Part shown: positions 37,037-46,852 of the stretch, piece after piece | Numbering within the stretch: the stretch's first letter is position 1 | Layout of the letters: every line of letters starts with the position of its first letter | From: Kolteria novifilia | GTDB taxonomy: Bacteria > Planctomycetota > Planctomycetia > Kolteriales > Kolteriaceae | Length of the DNA: 64,000 bases | Assembly (NCBI GenBank): GCA_007748055.1 | Contig: CP036279.1 | Location: forward strand, 4,030,001-4,094,000 | Direction of reading: 5' to 3' | The notes under the pieces: generated by a model | Database searches by the model: none | Told to the model about the DNA's origin: nothing | Seen by the model: the letters and a program-made list of their open reading frames with translations, nothing else | Made by a program: the position numbers and the translations under genes

Positions 37037-37600
37037 TCATTCTACGGTCGCCGACGCGCCGTACTCGCGCGGAAAGCGCCGAAGATACTCGCGAAGCTCG
37101 TTCAGAAAGTCGTGAACCTCGGGTAAGAGATAGTCGGGGTAGGTCCAGGGAAACGCCCGCCAGGCCCCGTGTCGAAAATGGAGCGTCACCTCGCCAAAGA
37201 TACCCTCGCCCAAGTAGAGGCGATGGACGTGGTCCTTGGTCGACGCGAGGAGGAGCTTGGCCATGTCGGCCATCCCGGGATCGATATTGAGGGGACGTTC
37301 TTCCGGAAATTCGCCTGGTTGGAGGATCTCCCGTTCCAGGAGATTGGTGGCCACTTTGATCTTCGGAAGCGCATCGACCGGACGAGGGGAGCCAAAGGCC
37401 ACGAGCTGCTTTCTGAGGTCGGTCCCCATCGAGCGCGCGTAGTAATCGGTCTGCTGGAAGGAGAACGCGGTCCCTTCGAGAACGATGGGACCAAACTGGT
37501 CGGCCAGCCGCGTGCGGGCCCGAACGAGTAGTTCCTCGTGCCGGCTAAAGAGCGCGGCGACGAGCATGGCCCGCGGCGGCTGTTGGCGAATGGATCCCAT
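37037..37600 (-). CDS. DUF4416 family protein
   Basis: Protein of 187 residues matching the DUF4416 family in order: LVAALFSRHEELLVRARTRL, FGPIVLEGTAFSFQQTDYYAR, RPLNIDPGMADMAKLLLAST, KDHVHRLYLGEGIFGEVTLH and PWTYPDYLLPEVHDFL. The function is unknown. The ATG at 37600 overlaps the stop of the upstream secreted-protein gene (TAATG), so the two are probably coupled. Confidence 0.85.
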   Translation of the reverse strand: MGSIRQQPPRAMLVAALFSRHEELLVRARTRLADQFGPIVLEGTAFSFQQTDYYARSMGTDLRKQLVAFGSPRPVDALPKIKVATNLLEREILQPGEFPEERPLNIDPGMADMAKLLLASTKDHVHRLYLGEGIFGEVTLHFRHGAWRAFPWTYPDYLLPEVHDFLNELREYLRRFPREYGASATVE

Positions 37601-38166
37601 TAGCTCCCGGCGGGCTTGACCGACTTGAGCATCTTCATCCAGTTGTCGTACTGGGCGCCGACCGTGGCCTTGGGGCCGGTAATCTTGAAGTAGTAGGCTC
37701 CCTCCTCGGGCGTGTCGACGATCGCGACGAGCATGCGATAGCCCTTGCGTTCGACGAAATCGGGCAGGAACGGCGCCGGCTTGTCCTTGAAGGTACCCGT
37801 GATATCGAGGGTGGTGACCTTGAAGTCCCCGACCTTGAAGGTCTCTTCCTTGGGCTGGCCCTCGGTGCTCGAGAACTGCCCCTTCCAGCGTTCGAGGTTG
37901 TCGGCGACGCTTCCTCCACCACCCGGACCGAAGTAGAAGACGACGAGTTCGGCCTTCTTCCCCTCATCTCCCTTCGCGGCGGGCAGACCGTACTGAACGA
38001 GCCTCATGCGCGACTTCGGGTTCTGACGCGTCCAGGTCGACGAGATGTCGTAGGTGGCCGGGCCGATGCGAACTTGTTCGTACTTCTCGTCCGCGGCTTG
38101 CGCCGTAGCCAATCCGACCGTCAGCGTCATCAACAACGTCGCGGCACTCGTGAGCGTGCGTCGCAT
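37600..38166 (-). CDS. Secreted hypothetical protein
   Basis: Protein of 188 residues with a Sec signal peptide (residues 1-24, ending ATAQA). The mature part is a beta-rich domain with a Gly-rich YFGPGGGGSVADN loop, RWKGQFSSTEG and a C-terminal KITGPKATVGAQYDNWM. Proteins of this type are frequent in planctomycetes, but I do not know a function. It precedes DUF4416 with a TAATG overlap. Confidence 0.75.
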   Translation of the reverse strand: MRRTLTSAATLLMTLTVGLATAQAADEKYEQVRIGPATYDISSTWTRQNPKSRMRLVQYGLPAAKGDEGKKAELVVFYFGPGGGGSVADNLERWKGQFSSTEGQPKEETFKVGDFKVTTLDITGTFKDKPAPFLPDFVERKGYRMLVAIVDTPEEGAYYFKITGPKATVGAQYDNWMKMLKSVKPAGS

Positions 38167-38339
38167 GTGAATTCCTTTCCCAAGTAGGAGGTGGGAGCAT
38201 GTATCTCAAGGGATGCCTTCTGCGCCGTTATACCGACCGGCCCGGCCAATTGACAACCGGCAACCCGCGTCGCGACCAGAAAGCATCTCATCGTAGGACC
38301 ACCGGAGCGGTCGGTGAAGCCCCAACCCGCTCAGCGCAT

Positions 38340-38897
38340 TCAGAAATTGTCGATCAGGTCAACCTTGTCGGCTGGGTAGTCCTTCTCCCACTGCGCCAGG
38401 GTCTCGCGATCTTGCTTCACGTAGAGGTGATAGCTGCTGTACGGGTAGGTTGAGGGGTCGCGCACCTTGCCATGAAAGGCGGGGTTGGCGTTGAGGTAGT
38501 TGATGTGGCAACGCAGCGACGCCAAATCGCCGATGGGAGCATCCCAGAAATTCCACCAGATGCGCGATCGGATCGACGGGTCGTCCCGACGCCAGTGGTA
38601 AGCGCTGTAGCTGTGGGCCGACTGAATGATGTGCGCTAGCGAATGTTGAACCACCGAGCGATCATCATCGGGCGCGTGAACGACCAAGTGGTAGTGATTG
38701 TCGAGAATCACGTACGCAAGCAACCGCCATTTCCACTTGTAGCAATTGAAGTCGAGGCTCTCCAGCAGCATCTGCTTGCGATGTTCCAACCGCATGAACG
38801 GACGCTTCTGGAAGGTGCCGGCGGTGATCAGAAGATAGGAGTTGGGGACGAAGCTCTCGTCGGCGGCGAGCGGCGTTCGCGACGTGAAACTCAACAC
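38340..38897 (-). CDS. REP-associated tyrosine transposase (RAYT), IS200-like
   Basis: Y1/HUH nuclease of 185 residues. The HUH motif is NHYHLVVH (His68, His70), after ILD, and the catalytic tyrosine is in HSYSAYHW (Tyr97 or Tyr100). The tail with HINYLNANPAFHGKV and YPYSSYHLY is the RAYT C-terminal arrangement. RAYTs are domesticated transposases that cleave and join REP palindromes with a tetranucleotide at the stem foot. The GTG at 38897 has GGAGGAGG upstream; a TTG at 38948 would lengthen it. No flanking inverted repeats or target duplication were seen, so it is not itself in an IS. Confidence 0.85.
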   Translation of the reverse strand: MLSFTSRTPLAADESFVPNSYLLITAGTFQKRPFMRLEHRKQMLLESLDFNCYKWKWRLLAYVILDNHYHLVVHAPDDDRSVVQHSLAHIIQSAHSYSAYHWRRDDPSIRSRIWWNFWDAPIGDLASLRCHINYLNANPAFHGKVRDPSTYPYSSYHLYVKQDRETLAQWEKDYPADKVDLIDNF

Positions 38898-39062
38898 GCG
38901 ACGTCTTGCCTCCTCCGTCGTCGGCCCAAATCCTGTCCCGGGAACCAACCCAATGAAACGGGATTGGCCCTCGCCGACGCTATTGTGATTACTCGAGCCG
39001 GGCGCAGCAAGCCAAAGGAAGGAAGTCGCGCGTTCCCCAGGTTGCTCCGCACCCCTCGTCGA

Positions 39063-40445
39063 TCAATCGGTCACGGGACGCCCCAGCAACGACACCCCCA
39101 GCATGAAGACCGACGCGATCGCGAAGACGACGCCCGGAGCGCGATCGTTCGCCAATCCGGCGACTTCGAGCACCGAGCAGATCGCCAGGTAGAAGACACC
39201 CGAGAAGATGATCCCGATCCAGTTGATGAGATTCATCGCCCCGATCACGCGTCCCTTCTGATTGGCCGGCGGCTTCTCCTGGATGTAGACCTGTAGCGGA
39301 ACCGCGAATATGCCCGCGAAGAATCCCAGCCCGACCAGGGCCAAGCCGGCCCCCCATTTATCGACGAGTGCCGCTTGGCCGTGAAACCCGGGCAAAGCCA
39401 ATAGCGCCATGCAGACGCACATGCCCAAGGCGCCGGAGGGAACGAAACGGAACTCGATCTTTCCCGCCGAAAGCTTGCCCGCGGTGACGCAGCCGATCGC
39501 GATGCCGATGGCGATGGTCGCCACCAAGAGGCTCGTCTCCGCCTTGCCGATTTGAAGCTGGCGGATGCCGTAGTCGTTGACCGTCTGCTGAACCACGCCC
39601 CCGAGGAACCAGAATAGCGTGGAGAAAAGAAGCACCTTCAGGAGCGAGCGATCGTTCCACAGCATCCTTCTGGTCTCGGCGTTCATGAAGAGCGTCGAGA
39701 CTTGGAATCGCAGCCCGGGGTGGGCGACGGGGGTCGGCCGGATTAAGAGCGAGGTCAGCGTTCCCACGACCGCGATCACCAGGCAAAAGCCGCTGGCGAC
39801 CCAGAGCTTGTCTCCCCAAGCTTGGGTGACGAAGCCCGCGATCGCGGTTCCGAAGATGATCGCGAGGAAAGTCGACATCTGCATGATGCCGTTGGCTTGC
39901 GGCAAGTCGGAGGGGCGAAGCATCTCGGGCAAGATCCCGTACTTCGGCGGACCGAAGAACGAACTCTGAATGCCCAAGAGGCAGAGGACGACGAGGGCGG
40001 CGTTGTAGGAGCCGTACCAGAACGCGACCATCCCCAAGGCGACGACAACGATTTCCGCCACCTTGCTGAGCACGACGATCGTTCGCTTGGAATAGCGATC
40101 CGACAGGAAGCCCGCGAACCCCGAAAGAAGCAAAAAGGGCGCGGAGAAGATGATCATCGCGATCCCCTGTTCGCCGGCCGCTTCCTTGGCTTGCGCCGCG
40201 GCGACCACTGCCAGGATCAGGATCAGTTGCTTGAAGAGGTTGTCGTTGAAAGCACCCAGGAATTGGGTGATGTTCATTCCCCAAAAGGAAGGATCCCGAA
40301 AGAGCGTCGGCCTGCCGTCGTCGTCGACCGTGTCGACCGCGACGGGCGAAGGTGTGCTCTCGGCCCGAGGCGGCGTGAACGGATTGCCAGGCTCGCTGGA
40401 AACGCCGACAGGCTCGTCGGGTTCCCGCTGTCCATCATCAAGCAT
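39063..40445 (-). CDS. LplT-like MFS transporter
   Basis: Membrane protein of 460 residues with a 55-residue cytoplasmic N terminus and twelve helices. The opening FWGMNITQFLGAFNDNLFKQ is the LplT/lysophospholipid-transporter signature; FGPPKYGILPE and LQVYIQEKPPANQKGRVIGA are further matches. LplT flips lysophospholipids into the cytoplasm for re-acylation; in many bacteria the family is fused to acyltransferases, which is not the case here. Confidence 0.85.
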   Translation of the reverse strand: MLDDGQREPDEPVGVSSEPGNPFTPPRAESTPSPVAVDTVDDDGRPTLFRDPSFWGMNITQFLGAFNDNLFKQLILILAVVAAAQAKEAAGEQGIAMIIFSAPFLLLSGFAGFLSDRYSKRTIVVLSKVAEIVVVALGMVAFWYGSYNAALVVLCLLGIQSSFFGPPKYGILPEMLRPSDLPQANGIMQMSTFLAIIFGTAIAGFVTQAWGDKLWVASGFCLVIAVVGTLTSLLIRPTPVAHPGLRFQVSTLFMNAETRRMLWNDRSLLKVLLFSTLFWFLGGVVQQTVNDYGIRQLQIGKAETSLLVATIAIGIAIGCVTAGKLSAGKIEFRFVPSGALGMCVCMALLALPGFHGQAALVDKWGAGLALVGLGFFAGIFAVPLQVYIQEKPPANQKGRVIGAMNLINWIGIIFSGVFYLAICSVLEVAGLANDRAPGVVFAIASVFMLGVSLLGRPVTD

Positions 40446-40572
40446 GGCTGCTTTCCTGCCTTTCCGTGCATCCTGAGAGAGCCGACCCTATACGGAGGGA
40501 CCGCCCTGCACTCCCCCCCTTGGCGGGGAGACTAGCGGGATTTCCGAGGCCAGGATACACGAATTCGGCGAT

Positions 40573-41130
40573 TTAGTGCCAGCAATGGTGATGGCGATAT
40601 CCCCAGCGGTAGCGCACCGGGGGCTCGACGATGTAAACCGGGGATCGCTCGTAGACGACCGGGACCGGCTTGGCGACGCGATTCTTTGTTGCGACCATCG
40701 CGTCCAGGACGCGGTTGCTCACCCCATCATGATGCAGCGCGATGATCTGATCGGTCGACAAATGAAAGATCGTTCCCGATGAGCGAATCGTCGAAATGAT
40801 CACGTCTTCGCCCACGCCGTTCTGACTCATGGAGACGACGTCGGCGACACTCATCGGCGGTGGAGGCGGCGCGGCCGTCGCGGCGGCCACCCGGGCTTTG
40901 TTCTTCTCGTCGACCTCGTCCAACCCCGCGCCGACGAGCGTTCCCGTCAGGGCTCCGACCGTACCGCCGATCAAGGCGCCCGCGCCCGCATCGCCGGTTT
41001 GGCTGCCGATCAGGGCTCCGGTGCCGGCGCCGAGGAGACCTCCCGCCGCTAGCCCCTTCTCCGTGAAGTTGGCGCAACCGACCAAACTTGCCAAGACGAT
41101 CGCACCCAAAACGCCACGCACTTTCGCCAT
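40573..41130 (-). CDS. Lipoprotein with glycine-zipper domain
   Basis: Protein of 185 residues. Residues 1-19 form a lipoprotein signal ending LVGC (Cys19). A glycine-zipper stretch follows (GGLLGAGTGALIGSQTGDAGAGALIGGTVGALTG region, residues 28-65), then a Pro/Ala linker, a helical domain (SVADVVSMSQNGVGEDVIIS) like those of planctomycete zipper proteins, and a His/Tyr-rich tail. Probably an outer-membrane or envelope-associated lipoprotein. The ATG at 41130 has AAGGA upstream. Confidence 0.8.
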   Translation of the reverse strand: MAKVRGVLGAIVLASLVGCANFTEKGLAAGGLLGAGTGALIGSQTGDAGAGALIGGTVGALTGTLVGAGLDEVDEKNKARVAAATAAPPPPPMSVADVVSMSQNGVGEDVIISTIRSSGTIFHLSTDQIIALHHDGVSNRVLDAMVATKNRVAKPVPVVYERSPVYIVEPPVRYRWGYRHHHCWH

Positions 41131-41435
41131 CAGGCTGTTTCCTTGCCACCAGAGAACGGTTGCCCCGAGCAAACTGGTCAACCCGCTCCCCCCAACGAGC
41201 GTCGGAACCACGGCGCTGCCACGCGATAGATGTCATCTCATCTCAGGGAAGCCGCACCTATGGCCAGCATGAAGGGGAAAGTCAAGATTGCTCGGGTTCG
41301 AAGTCGGCCAGGAGGGATCATTGGCCAACGAGCAAATGAGACGACTAGGCAGGCTGCGCAAAGTGTTCCGCCATCAGTCCCCCGGCAACGACGATCGCCG
41401 GAGACCACGTTTCGGCCCTCTTCACGCCCAAAACG

Positions 41436-41903
41436 TTAGCGTTTCTGACAGAAATGGCCCTTTTTCGGCTGACATTCCGTCTGAATCTCGTGCTCATAGC
41501 CGCACTTTTCGTACTCGGCGGTGCGTTTGGTCAAGTAGCGGACCGTCTTCACCTTCCCTTTGGTGGGATGGCAACTCCAGGGCCACTTGATTCCGGGCAC
41601 GCAAATCTCCTTGCACTTGCAGTCGAAGCAGTCCTTCTCGGCCTTGACCTTCGCGCGGTGAGCGACGCAGACCTTCTTCAGTTCGCAGCGACAAGCCGTC
41701 TCACAAACTTGCGTCTCACAAACTTGCGTCTCACAAACTTGCGTCTCGCAACCCGTCTCGCAGGTTGGGGCCTCGCAAGAGGTCAACGCGGGCCCATCCT
41801 GTTGGCACGTCGCGCACGTCGGTTCGAGCTGATCCGAGGCAATCGCCGCTCCGCCGAGCAGCAACGTTGTGAAGACCGCGACAACGTAAAGGTTCTGGCG
41901 CAT
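41436..41903 (-). CDS. Cysteine-rich secreted protein with CETQV repeats
   Basis: Protein of 155 residues with a signal peptide (residues 1-22). The mature part has about 22 cysteines. Residues about 47-69 are CET-type repeats (GCETQVCETQVCETQVCETAC), encoded by three identical 15-bp units at 41703-41747. Then come a basic CHxxK/CKCKEIC block and a C-terminal region with HFCQKR. The cysteine spacing suggests disulfide-rich cell-wall or S-layer-like proteins of planctomycetes, but no named family is recognised. Confidence 0.8.
   Translation of the reverse strand: MRQNLYVVAVFTTLLLGGAAIASDQLEPTCATCQQDGPALTSCEAPTCETGCETQVCETQVCETQVCETACRCELKKVCVAHRAKVKAEKDCFDCKCKEICVPGIKWPWSCHPTKGKVKTVRYLTKRTAEYEKCGYEHEIQTECQPKKGHFCQKR
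41703..41747. repeat. Three identical 15-bp tandem units inside the Cys-rich gene
   Basis: The unit ACAAACTTGCGTCTC is present three times without change and encodes CETQV in the reverse strand. Perfect identity suggests recent slippage expansion within the coding region. Confidence 0.85.
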
Positions 41904-42116
41904 CGTTCTCTCGCCTCAACGGTTTTCCCGTACAAGGGGCTCCATCACCGACCGCGATGGTCCGGCGTCAGTAGTGTTGTCGGGCGAATGGACAGCTCGC
42001 CTGGCGTCCGCGGGAGTCCGAATCCCGAAGTGCGAGGTAAACGGGCGAAAGTCTCACGACCAAGAAGGCTAGGAAAGCCAGGAAGAGGCGGCAGTCACGA
42101 GTTGAGAGAAACTCCC

Positions 42117-43115
42117 CTACTCCGAGACGAAACCGTCCGTGTAGGAGAGAACCGTGCGATCGGCCTCGGTGAACGAACAGAGGTCAGGCCGGTAGATCAT
42201 CTTCACATGAACCGGATCGGCAAGGCGGTTCTTCAGGATGTAGAGACTCATTCCCCGGCGAAAGTCGGGAACTTCGATCGTTCCCTGATTGCGGAACTGG
42301 GTCGTGGTCGTGGGATTGGTCCAAAAGTAGGCCGCGATGTCGGCGGAATAGGGCAGCCCGTCCCGATCGCCGAACGCCTCGAAGTTGGGCCGGCGGTTTT
42401 GGAAGTACCCCTCCAGCCGCTCCGAGGAGAGGGCGACGACGGGACTCTTCAGATCGCGCCCCAGCCGCCGAAGCTCGGAACAGTGCTGGGCCTCGCGATC
42501 CTCGGGAGCCAACGGAAGGTCACAGGGAATCGCCTGTAGGTGATCGACGACGATCAACATCCGTTCGGCATCATCGATTTGCCGGACCTTCTCGGCCACC
42601 TCGCGAACCTTGTCGATGGTCTCGTGCCGACCCGCTTCGACGATCCGCATGCGGCGTGCGAAGAGCTTGTACTTGGGAACCGCTTTCTGGACCTCGTCCC
42701 ACGCTTTGACGATCGGCGCACCCGGATAGGGTGCGTGGATGTCGTTGGAGGGCCCGCGAACGACCTCGCGATTGTTGACCCTGGACAGTCGGGCCAGCGA
42801 CATGACGCGGAGTTCGTCGGCCGACTGCTCGAAGCTGAAGTAGAGGACGGGGACGCCGGCGATCTCCGCGACTTGATCGGAGAGCTGCTTGGCAAACGTC
42901 GTTTTGCCGCAACCCGGCGGACCGGCGATGACGGTCAATCCCGTCGGCAGTCCTCCGGTCACCTTGTTGAACAAGCGAAATCCCGAGTCGAGCCCCCGCA
43001 GCCCGCGATTGGTCTGCCGCTGCGAAAGCGACGTGATCTGAGCATCGATCGCATCGGCTTCGGGGGACGGCAGTCCCATGGCGTCGTGTTGCTGGTCACC
43101 GAACGATTCCGCCAT
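42117..43115 (-). CDS. DnaB/RecA-like ATPase domain protein
   Basis: Soluble protein of 332 residues, essentially one RecA-like ATPase core resembling the DnaB helicase C-terminal domain. Walker A is GPPGCGKTTFA, Walker B MLIVVDHLQAIP, with a sensor-like LGRDLKSPVVALSSER and an N-terminal GLRGLDSGFRLFNKVTGGL. No N-terminal DnaB primase-interacting domain is present, so it is not a replicative helicase; the role is unknown. The ATG at 43115 has AGGAAGGA upstream. Confidence 0.7.
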   Translation of the reverse strand: MAESFGDQQHDAMGLPSPEADAIDAQITSLSQRQTNRGLRGLDSGFRLFNKVTGGLPTGLTVIAGPPGCGKTTFAKQLSDQVAEIAGVPVLYFSFEQSADELRVMSLARLSRVNNREVVRGPSNDIHAPYPGAPIVKAWDEVQKAVPKYKLFARRMRIVEAGRHETIDKVREVAEKVRQIDDAERMLIVVDHLQAIPCDLPLAPEDREAQHCSELRRLGRDLKSPVVALSSERLEGYFQNRRPNFEAFGDRDGLPYSADIAAYFWTNPTTTTQFRNQGTIEVPDFRRGMSLYILKNRLADPVHVKMIYRPDLCSFTEADRTVLSYTDGFVSE

Positions 43116-43351
43116 GGCGGCAGTCCTTCCTCGGACCTCGAACACATCCGACCGGTGCGTTCGAAGGACATCAGATCAAGGTGAACGGTCCACGGTCGCC
43201 CGCGGTTGTGCTGTCAAATCTACGACACTCCGCGATGCGACGCTCCAAACTCGTGAATTTGGGAGTGATCTTTCCATACGCCGAACGATGATCGTGGAAT
43301 TTAGTCACCTTTGCTCTTTCCTGAACGCACGTTTACTGATATGGTAATAGC

Positions 43352-43370
43352 TGTCACAAATGTTGTGACA
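43352..43370. promoter_or_regulatory. 19-bp palindrome, operator-like, upstream of csp
   Basis: TGTCACAA (43352-43359), ATG spacer, TTGTGACA (43363-43370): perfect 8-bp arms. It lies in an AT-rich divergent region between the ATPase gene and the cold-shock gene. This geometry fits a dimeric regulator binding site. Confidence 0.5.
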
Positions 43371-43501
43371 AGCAGAGACAGGATGCAGTCATCAACACAT
43401 CGCGTTGTCCACTCCATCTAGCCCGTTTTCGATACAGAGAGCTGTTTTTAGCTATTCGCTCCACTTCTCCGTCGGCTTTATCTGCTTTGTCGTTGTTGTC
43501 C

Positions 43502-43541
43502 CGCACCCAATAGTTGTTGGGTGCGTGGAATGCGTTTTTTT
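43502..43541 (+). promoter_or_regulatory. Leader hairpin and T-run in the csp 5' UTR
   Basis: CGCACCCAA (43502-43510) pairs perfectly with TTGGGTGCG (43517-43525) around a 6-nt loop; nine bases later comes T7 (43535-43541), and the Shine-Dalgarno GGAG follows directly. This resembles a terminator or a temperature-sensitive leader, as in cold-shock mRNAs. Confidence 0.5.
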
Positions 43542-43555
43542 ACTGGAGAGCAGAA

Positions 43556-43756
43556 ATGCCACAGGGAAAGATCAAGCGAATCGTCTCCGAGCGTGGTTTC
43601 GGATTCATCGCCACGGATTCTGAGAACGATCTCTTCTTCCATCACTCGGCCTTGCAAGAGGTCACGATTGAAGAGCTGACCGAAGGCACCCTCGTCGATT
43701 TCGAAATCGGCCGCGGCCCCAAGGGAGCCCGCGCCGAGGCCGTTCGCCGCGCCTAA
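43556..43756 (+). CDS. Cold-shock domain protein
   Basis: RNA/DNA-binding OB-fold protein of 66 residues with both nucleic acid-binding motifs: GFGFIA (RNP1) and DLFFHHS (RNP2). The start MPQGKIKRIVSERGFGF is typical; GGAG is 8 nt before the ATG. The C-terminal residues RRA are followed by the TAA stop (43754-43756), which also belongs to the CTAA tip of repeat module C. Confidence 0.93.
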   Translation: MPQGKIKRIVSERGFGFIATDSENDLFFHHSALQEVTIEELTEGTLVDFEIGRGPKGARAEAVRRA

Positions 43757-43885
43757 CAGTCCGATGATTTAAGCGGACCAAGGCGAGAACGAGCCATGTT
43801 GGCCAAGATCAAGGAGAACAAACGCAGGCGAATCCGTCGATTCGTCGAGTTTGTTCGACGCCGAGATTGGGCAAGAGGGCCGTTC
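43753..43885. repeat. Module C, copy 2
   Basis: Starts CTAACAGTCCGATGATTTAAG and shows the same internal layout as 10282-10415, including the ATG-led frame MLAKIKENKRRRIRRFVEF and the palindrome GCGAATCCGTCGATTCGTC. In this copy the frame stays open to 44017 (73 codons), because the right end has diverged. The left CTAA includes the stop codon of the cold-shock gene. Confidence 0.75.
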
Positions 43886-44328
43886 GTCGTCGGCAGCGAG
43901 TCGATCAACGGGCTGCCAATCGAGTTGCAGGCGGGACGCGACGCGGACGGATTGTTTGCGTTGCGGCCTGCTGATGCCGGTTGCCCCTCAAGACCACGGT
44001 CGCGAGGGGCATGCTGACATCCCTTCCTCATCCCCTTCACCTGATCGATTCCCCGTTCGCGCCCCGTTGGCGGGTTCGACAATTCCCCCGCTCTCTCCCT
44101 TCCGCTTGCCCAACAACCAATCATCTCTCGTCGTCCGTGATGGCTCGACCAAGTTCGTGGCGAGCGTCTCCGCATCGACCGGAGTTTGGCGGGATCTCGC
44201 TGGACGTTGCCGACCATCCCCGCCGTGGCACGAATTGACGGTCCACGGGGAGCCGATATGACAATCATTTACGATTCATGTCCGCACGTCGCGCCACTAC
44301 CGGTGGGAACGCTGCACAAGGGAGCGAG
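43886..44328. other. Intergenic region before hslV, no gene seen
   Basis: The first 130 bp continue the open frame of module C copy 2; I do not regard it as a gene. The remainder holds no supported ORF, tRNA or clear palindrome. Confidence 0.4.
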
Positions 44329-44867
44329 ATGAAGTCGGAACAGTGGCGCAGCACGACCATCCTCGCGGTTCGCCACGGGGACAAGGTCGCCCTCGGCGGG
44401 GACGGCCAAGTCTCCTTGGGCCAGACCGTCGTCAAAGCCAACGCCAGCAAGATTCGCAAGCTCTTCGACGATCGAGTGCTCGTCGGGTTCGCGGGCGCGA
44501 CCGCCGACGCGTTCGCTCTTCTGGAACGCTACGAAGCGAAGCTCGGCGACTTCCAGGGCAACGTCCCCCGCGCGGCGACCGAGTTGGCCAAGGAATGGCG
44601 CCTCGACCGGGCGCTGCGCCGGCTCGAGGCCATGATGTTGACCGTCGATGCCCAGAACGTCCTACTTCTCTCCGGCACCGGCGACGTCATCAGCCCCACC
44701 GACGGCATCATGGGAATCGGCAGCGGCGGTTCCTACGCCCTCGCCTCCGCCCGTGCCCTCGCGAAACACACCACGCTCTCGGCCGGCGAGATCGTCCGAG
44801 AGTCGCTGGGAATCGCCGCGGACATTTGCGTGTACACTAACTCGAACATCGCCGTGGAGGAACTCGA

Positions 44868-44880
<13 letters not shown>
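44329..44880 (+). CDS. hslV: ATP-dependent protease peptidase subunit HslV
   Basis: Proteolytic ring subunit of the HslUV (ClpQY) protease, 183 residues. After an 8-residue propeptide the N-terminal Thr nucleophile is Thr9 in [28 protein letters not shown] and [18 protein letters not shown] are family motifs, and [16 protein letters not shown] closes the site. The ATG at 44329 has GGGAGCGAG upstream; a longer start at 44278 is less likely. It overlaps hslU by 13 bp. Confidence 0.94.
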
Positions 44881-46307
<1,427 letters not shown>

Positions 46308-46329
46308 GAGCCCGCCGGTCTCTTCGCCT

Positions 46330-46766
46330 CCGGCAACCAAATGATCTCGGGTGCCATGCCCACGCTTGTCGTGGGCAGACTGGACACGCTTGTCGTGGGC
46401 GGACTGGACACGCTTGTCGTGGGCGGACTGGACACGCTTGTCGTGGGCGGACTGGACACGCTTGTCGTGGGCGGACTGGACACGCTTGTCGTGGGCGGAC
46501 TGGACACGCTTGTGTTCTGTCCAGACCTGAGTTTCGGGTGCCACGGGCTGCTCGTCAGCCTGGGAGAACGAGTGGCGTCGCTGGCAACCCGATCTTGGGC
46601 ATTCAACAGTGCCTAGTGTCCTGATTGCCAAGTTCACTACATGAAACCTCTTCCCACAATCGCGCGGAAACGCGCCGAATCACAGGCTTTTCCCACATGC
46701 CCACGGCGAGCATGGGCATGGCATCCAAGAGTCTCTTGGGCAATGAGTGAACCAATCAGGACGCTG
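46330..46766. repeat. Composite of modules A, B and A with an internal tandem array
   Basis: Degenerate module A with its stem expanded (46361-46514), then an inverted module B (about 46511-46616: GTGTTCTGTCCAGACC...CAACAGTGCCTAG), then an inverted A (46613-46766) whose tips are inverted repeats (CTAGTGTCCTGATTG and CAATCAGGACGCTGG). The whole fills most of the gap between hslU and the MFS gene. Confidence 0.75.
46361..46514. repeat. Tandem array of 24-bp units derived from the A stem
   Basis: Five identical complete units TGGACACGCTTGTCGTGGGCGGAC (24 bp) at 46381-46500, flanked by partial units on both sides. Each unit contains the A-stem-like ACGCTTGTCGTGGGC. Identity of all units indicates recent expansion. 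Confidence 0.9.
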
Positions 46767-46852
46767 GCGACTTGGAAAACTCCCGAACGAACAGAGAACG
46801 AAATCTCTTGTAACGAGCGTGTCAGGCGGGAGACCGATCGGAGATGGACCGA

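Noticed and set aside
43796-44017. 73-codon frame in module C copy 2
   Set aside because: It starts within a dispersed repeat, the second copy is cut to 20 codons, and no Shine-Dalgarno is present.
44060-44110. tRNA-like GGTTCGA T-loop
   Set aside because: No matching T-stem, anticodon or acceptor stem could be drawn.
46361-46514. Possible CRISPR array
   Set aside because: Head-to-tail units without variable spacers and no cas genes nearby.
46341-46616. Repetitive ORF made of LDTLVVGG units
   Set aside because: Artefact of the 24-bp tandem array being a multiple of three.
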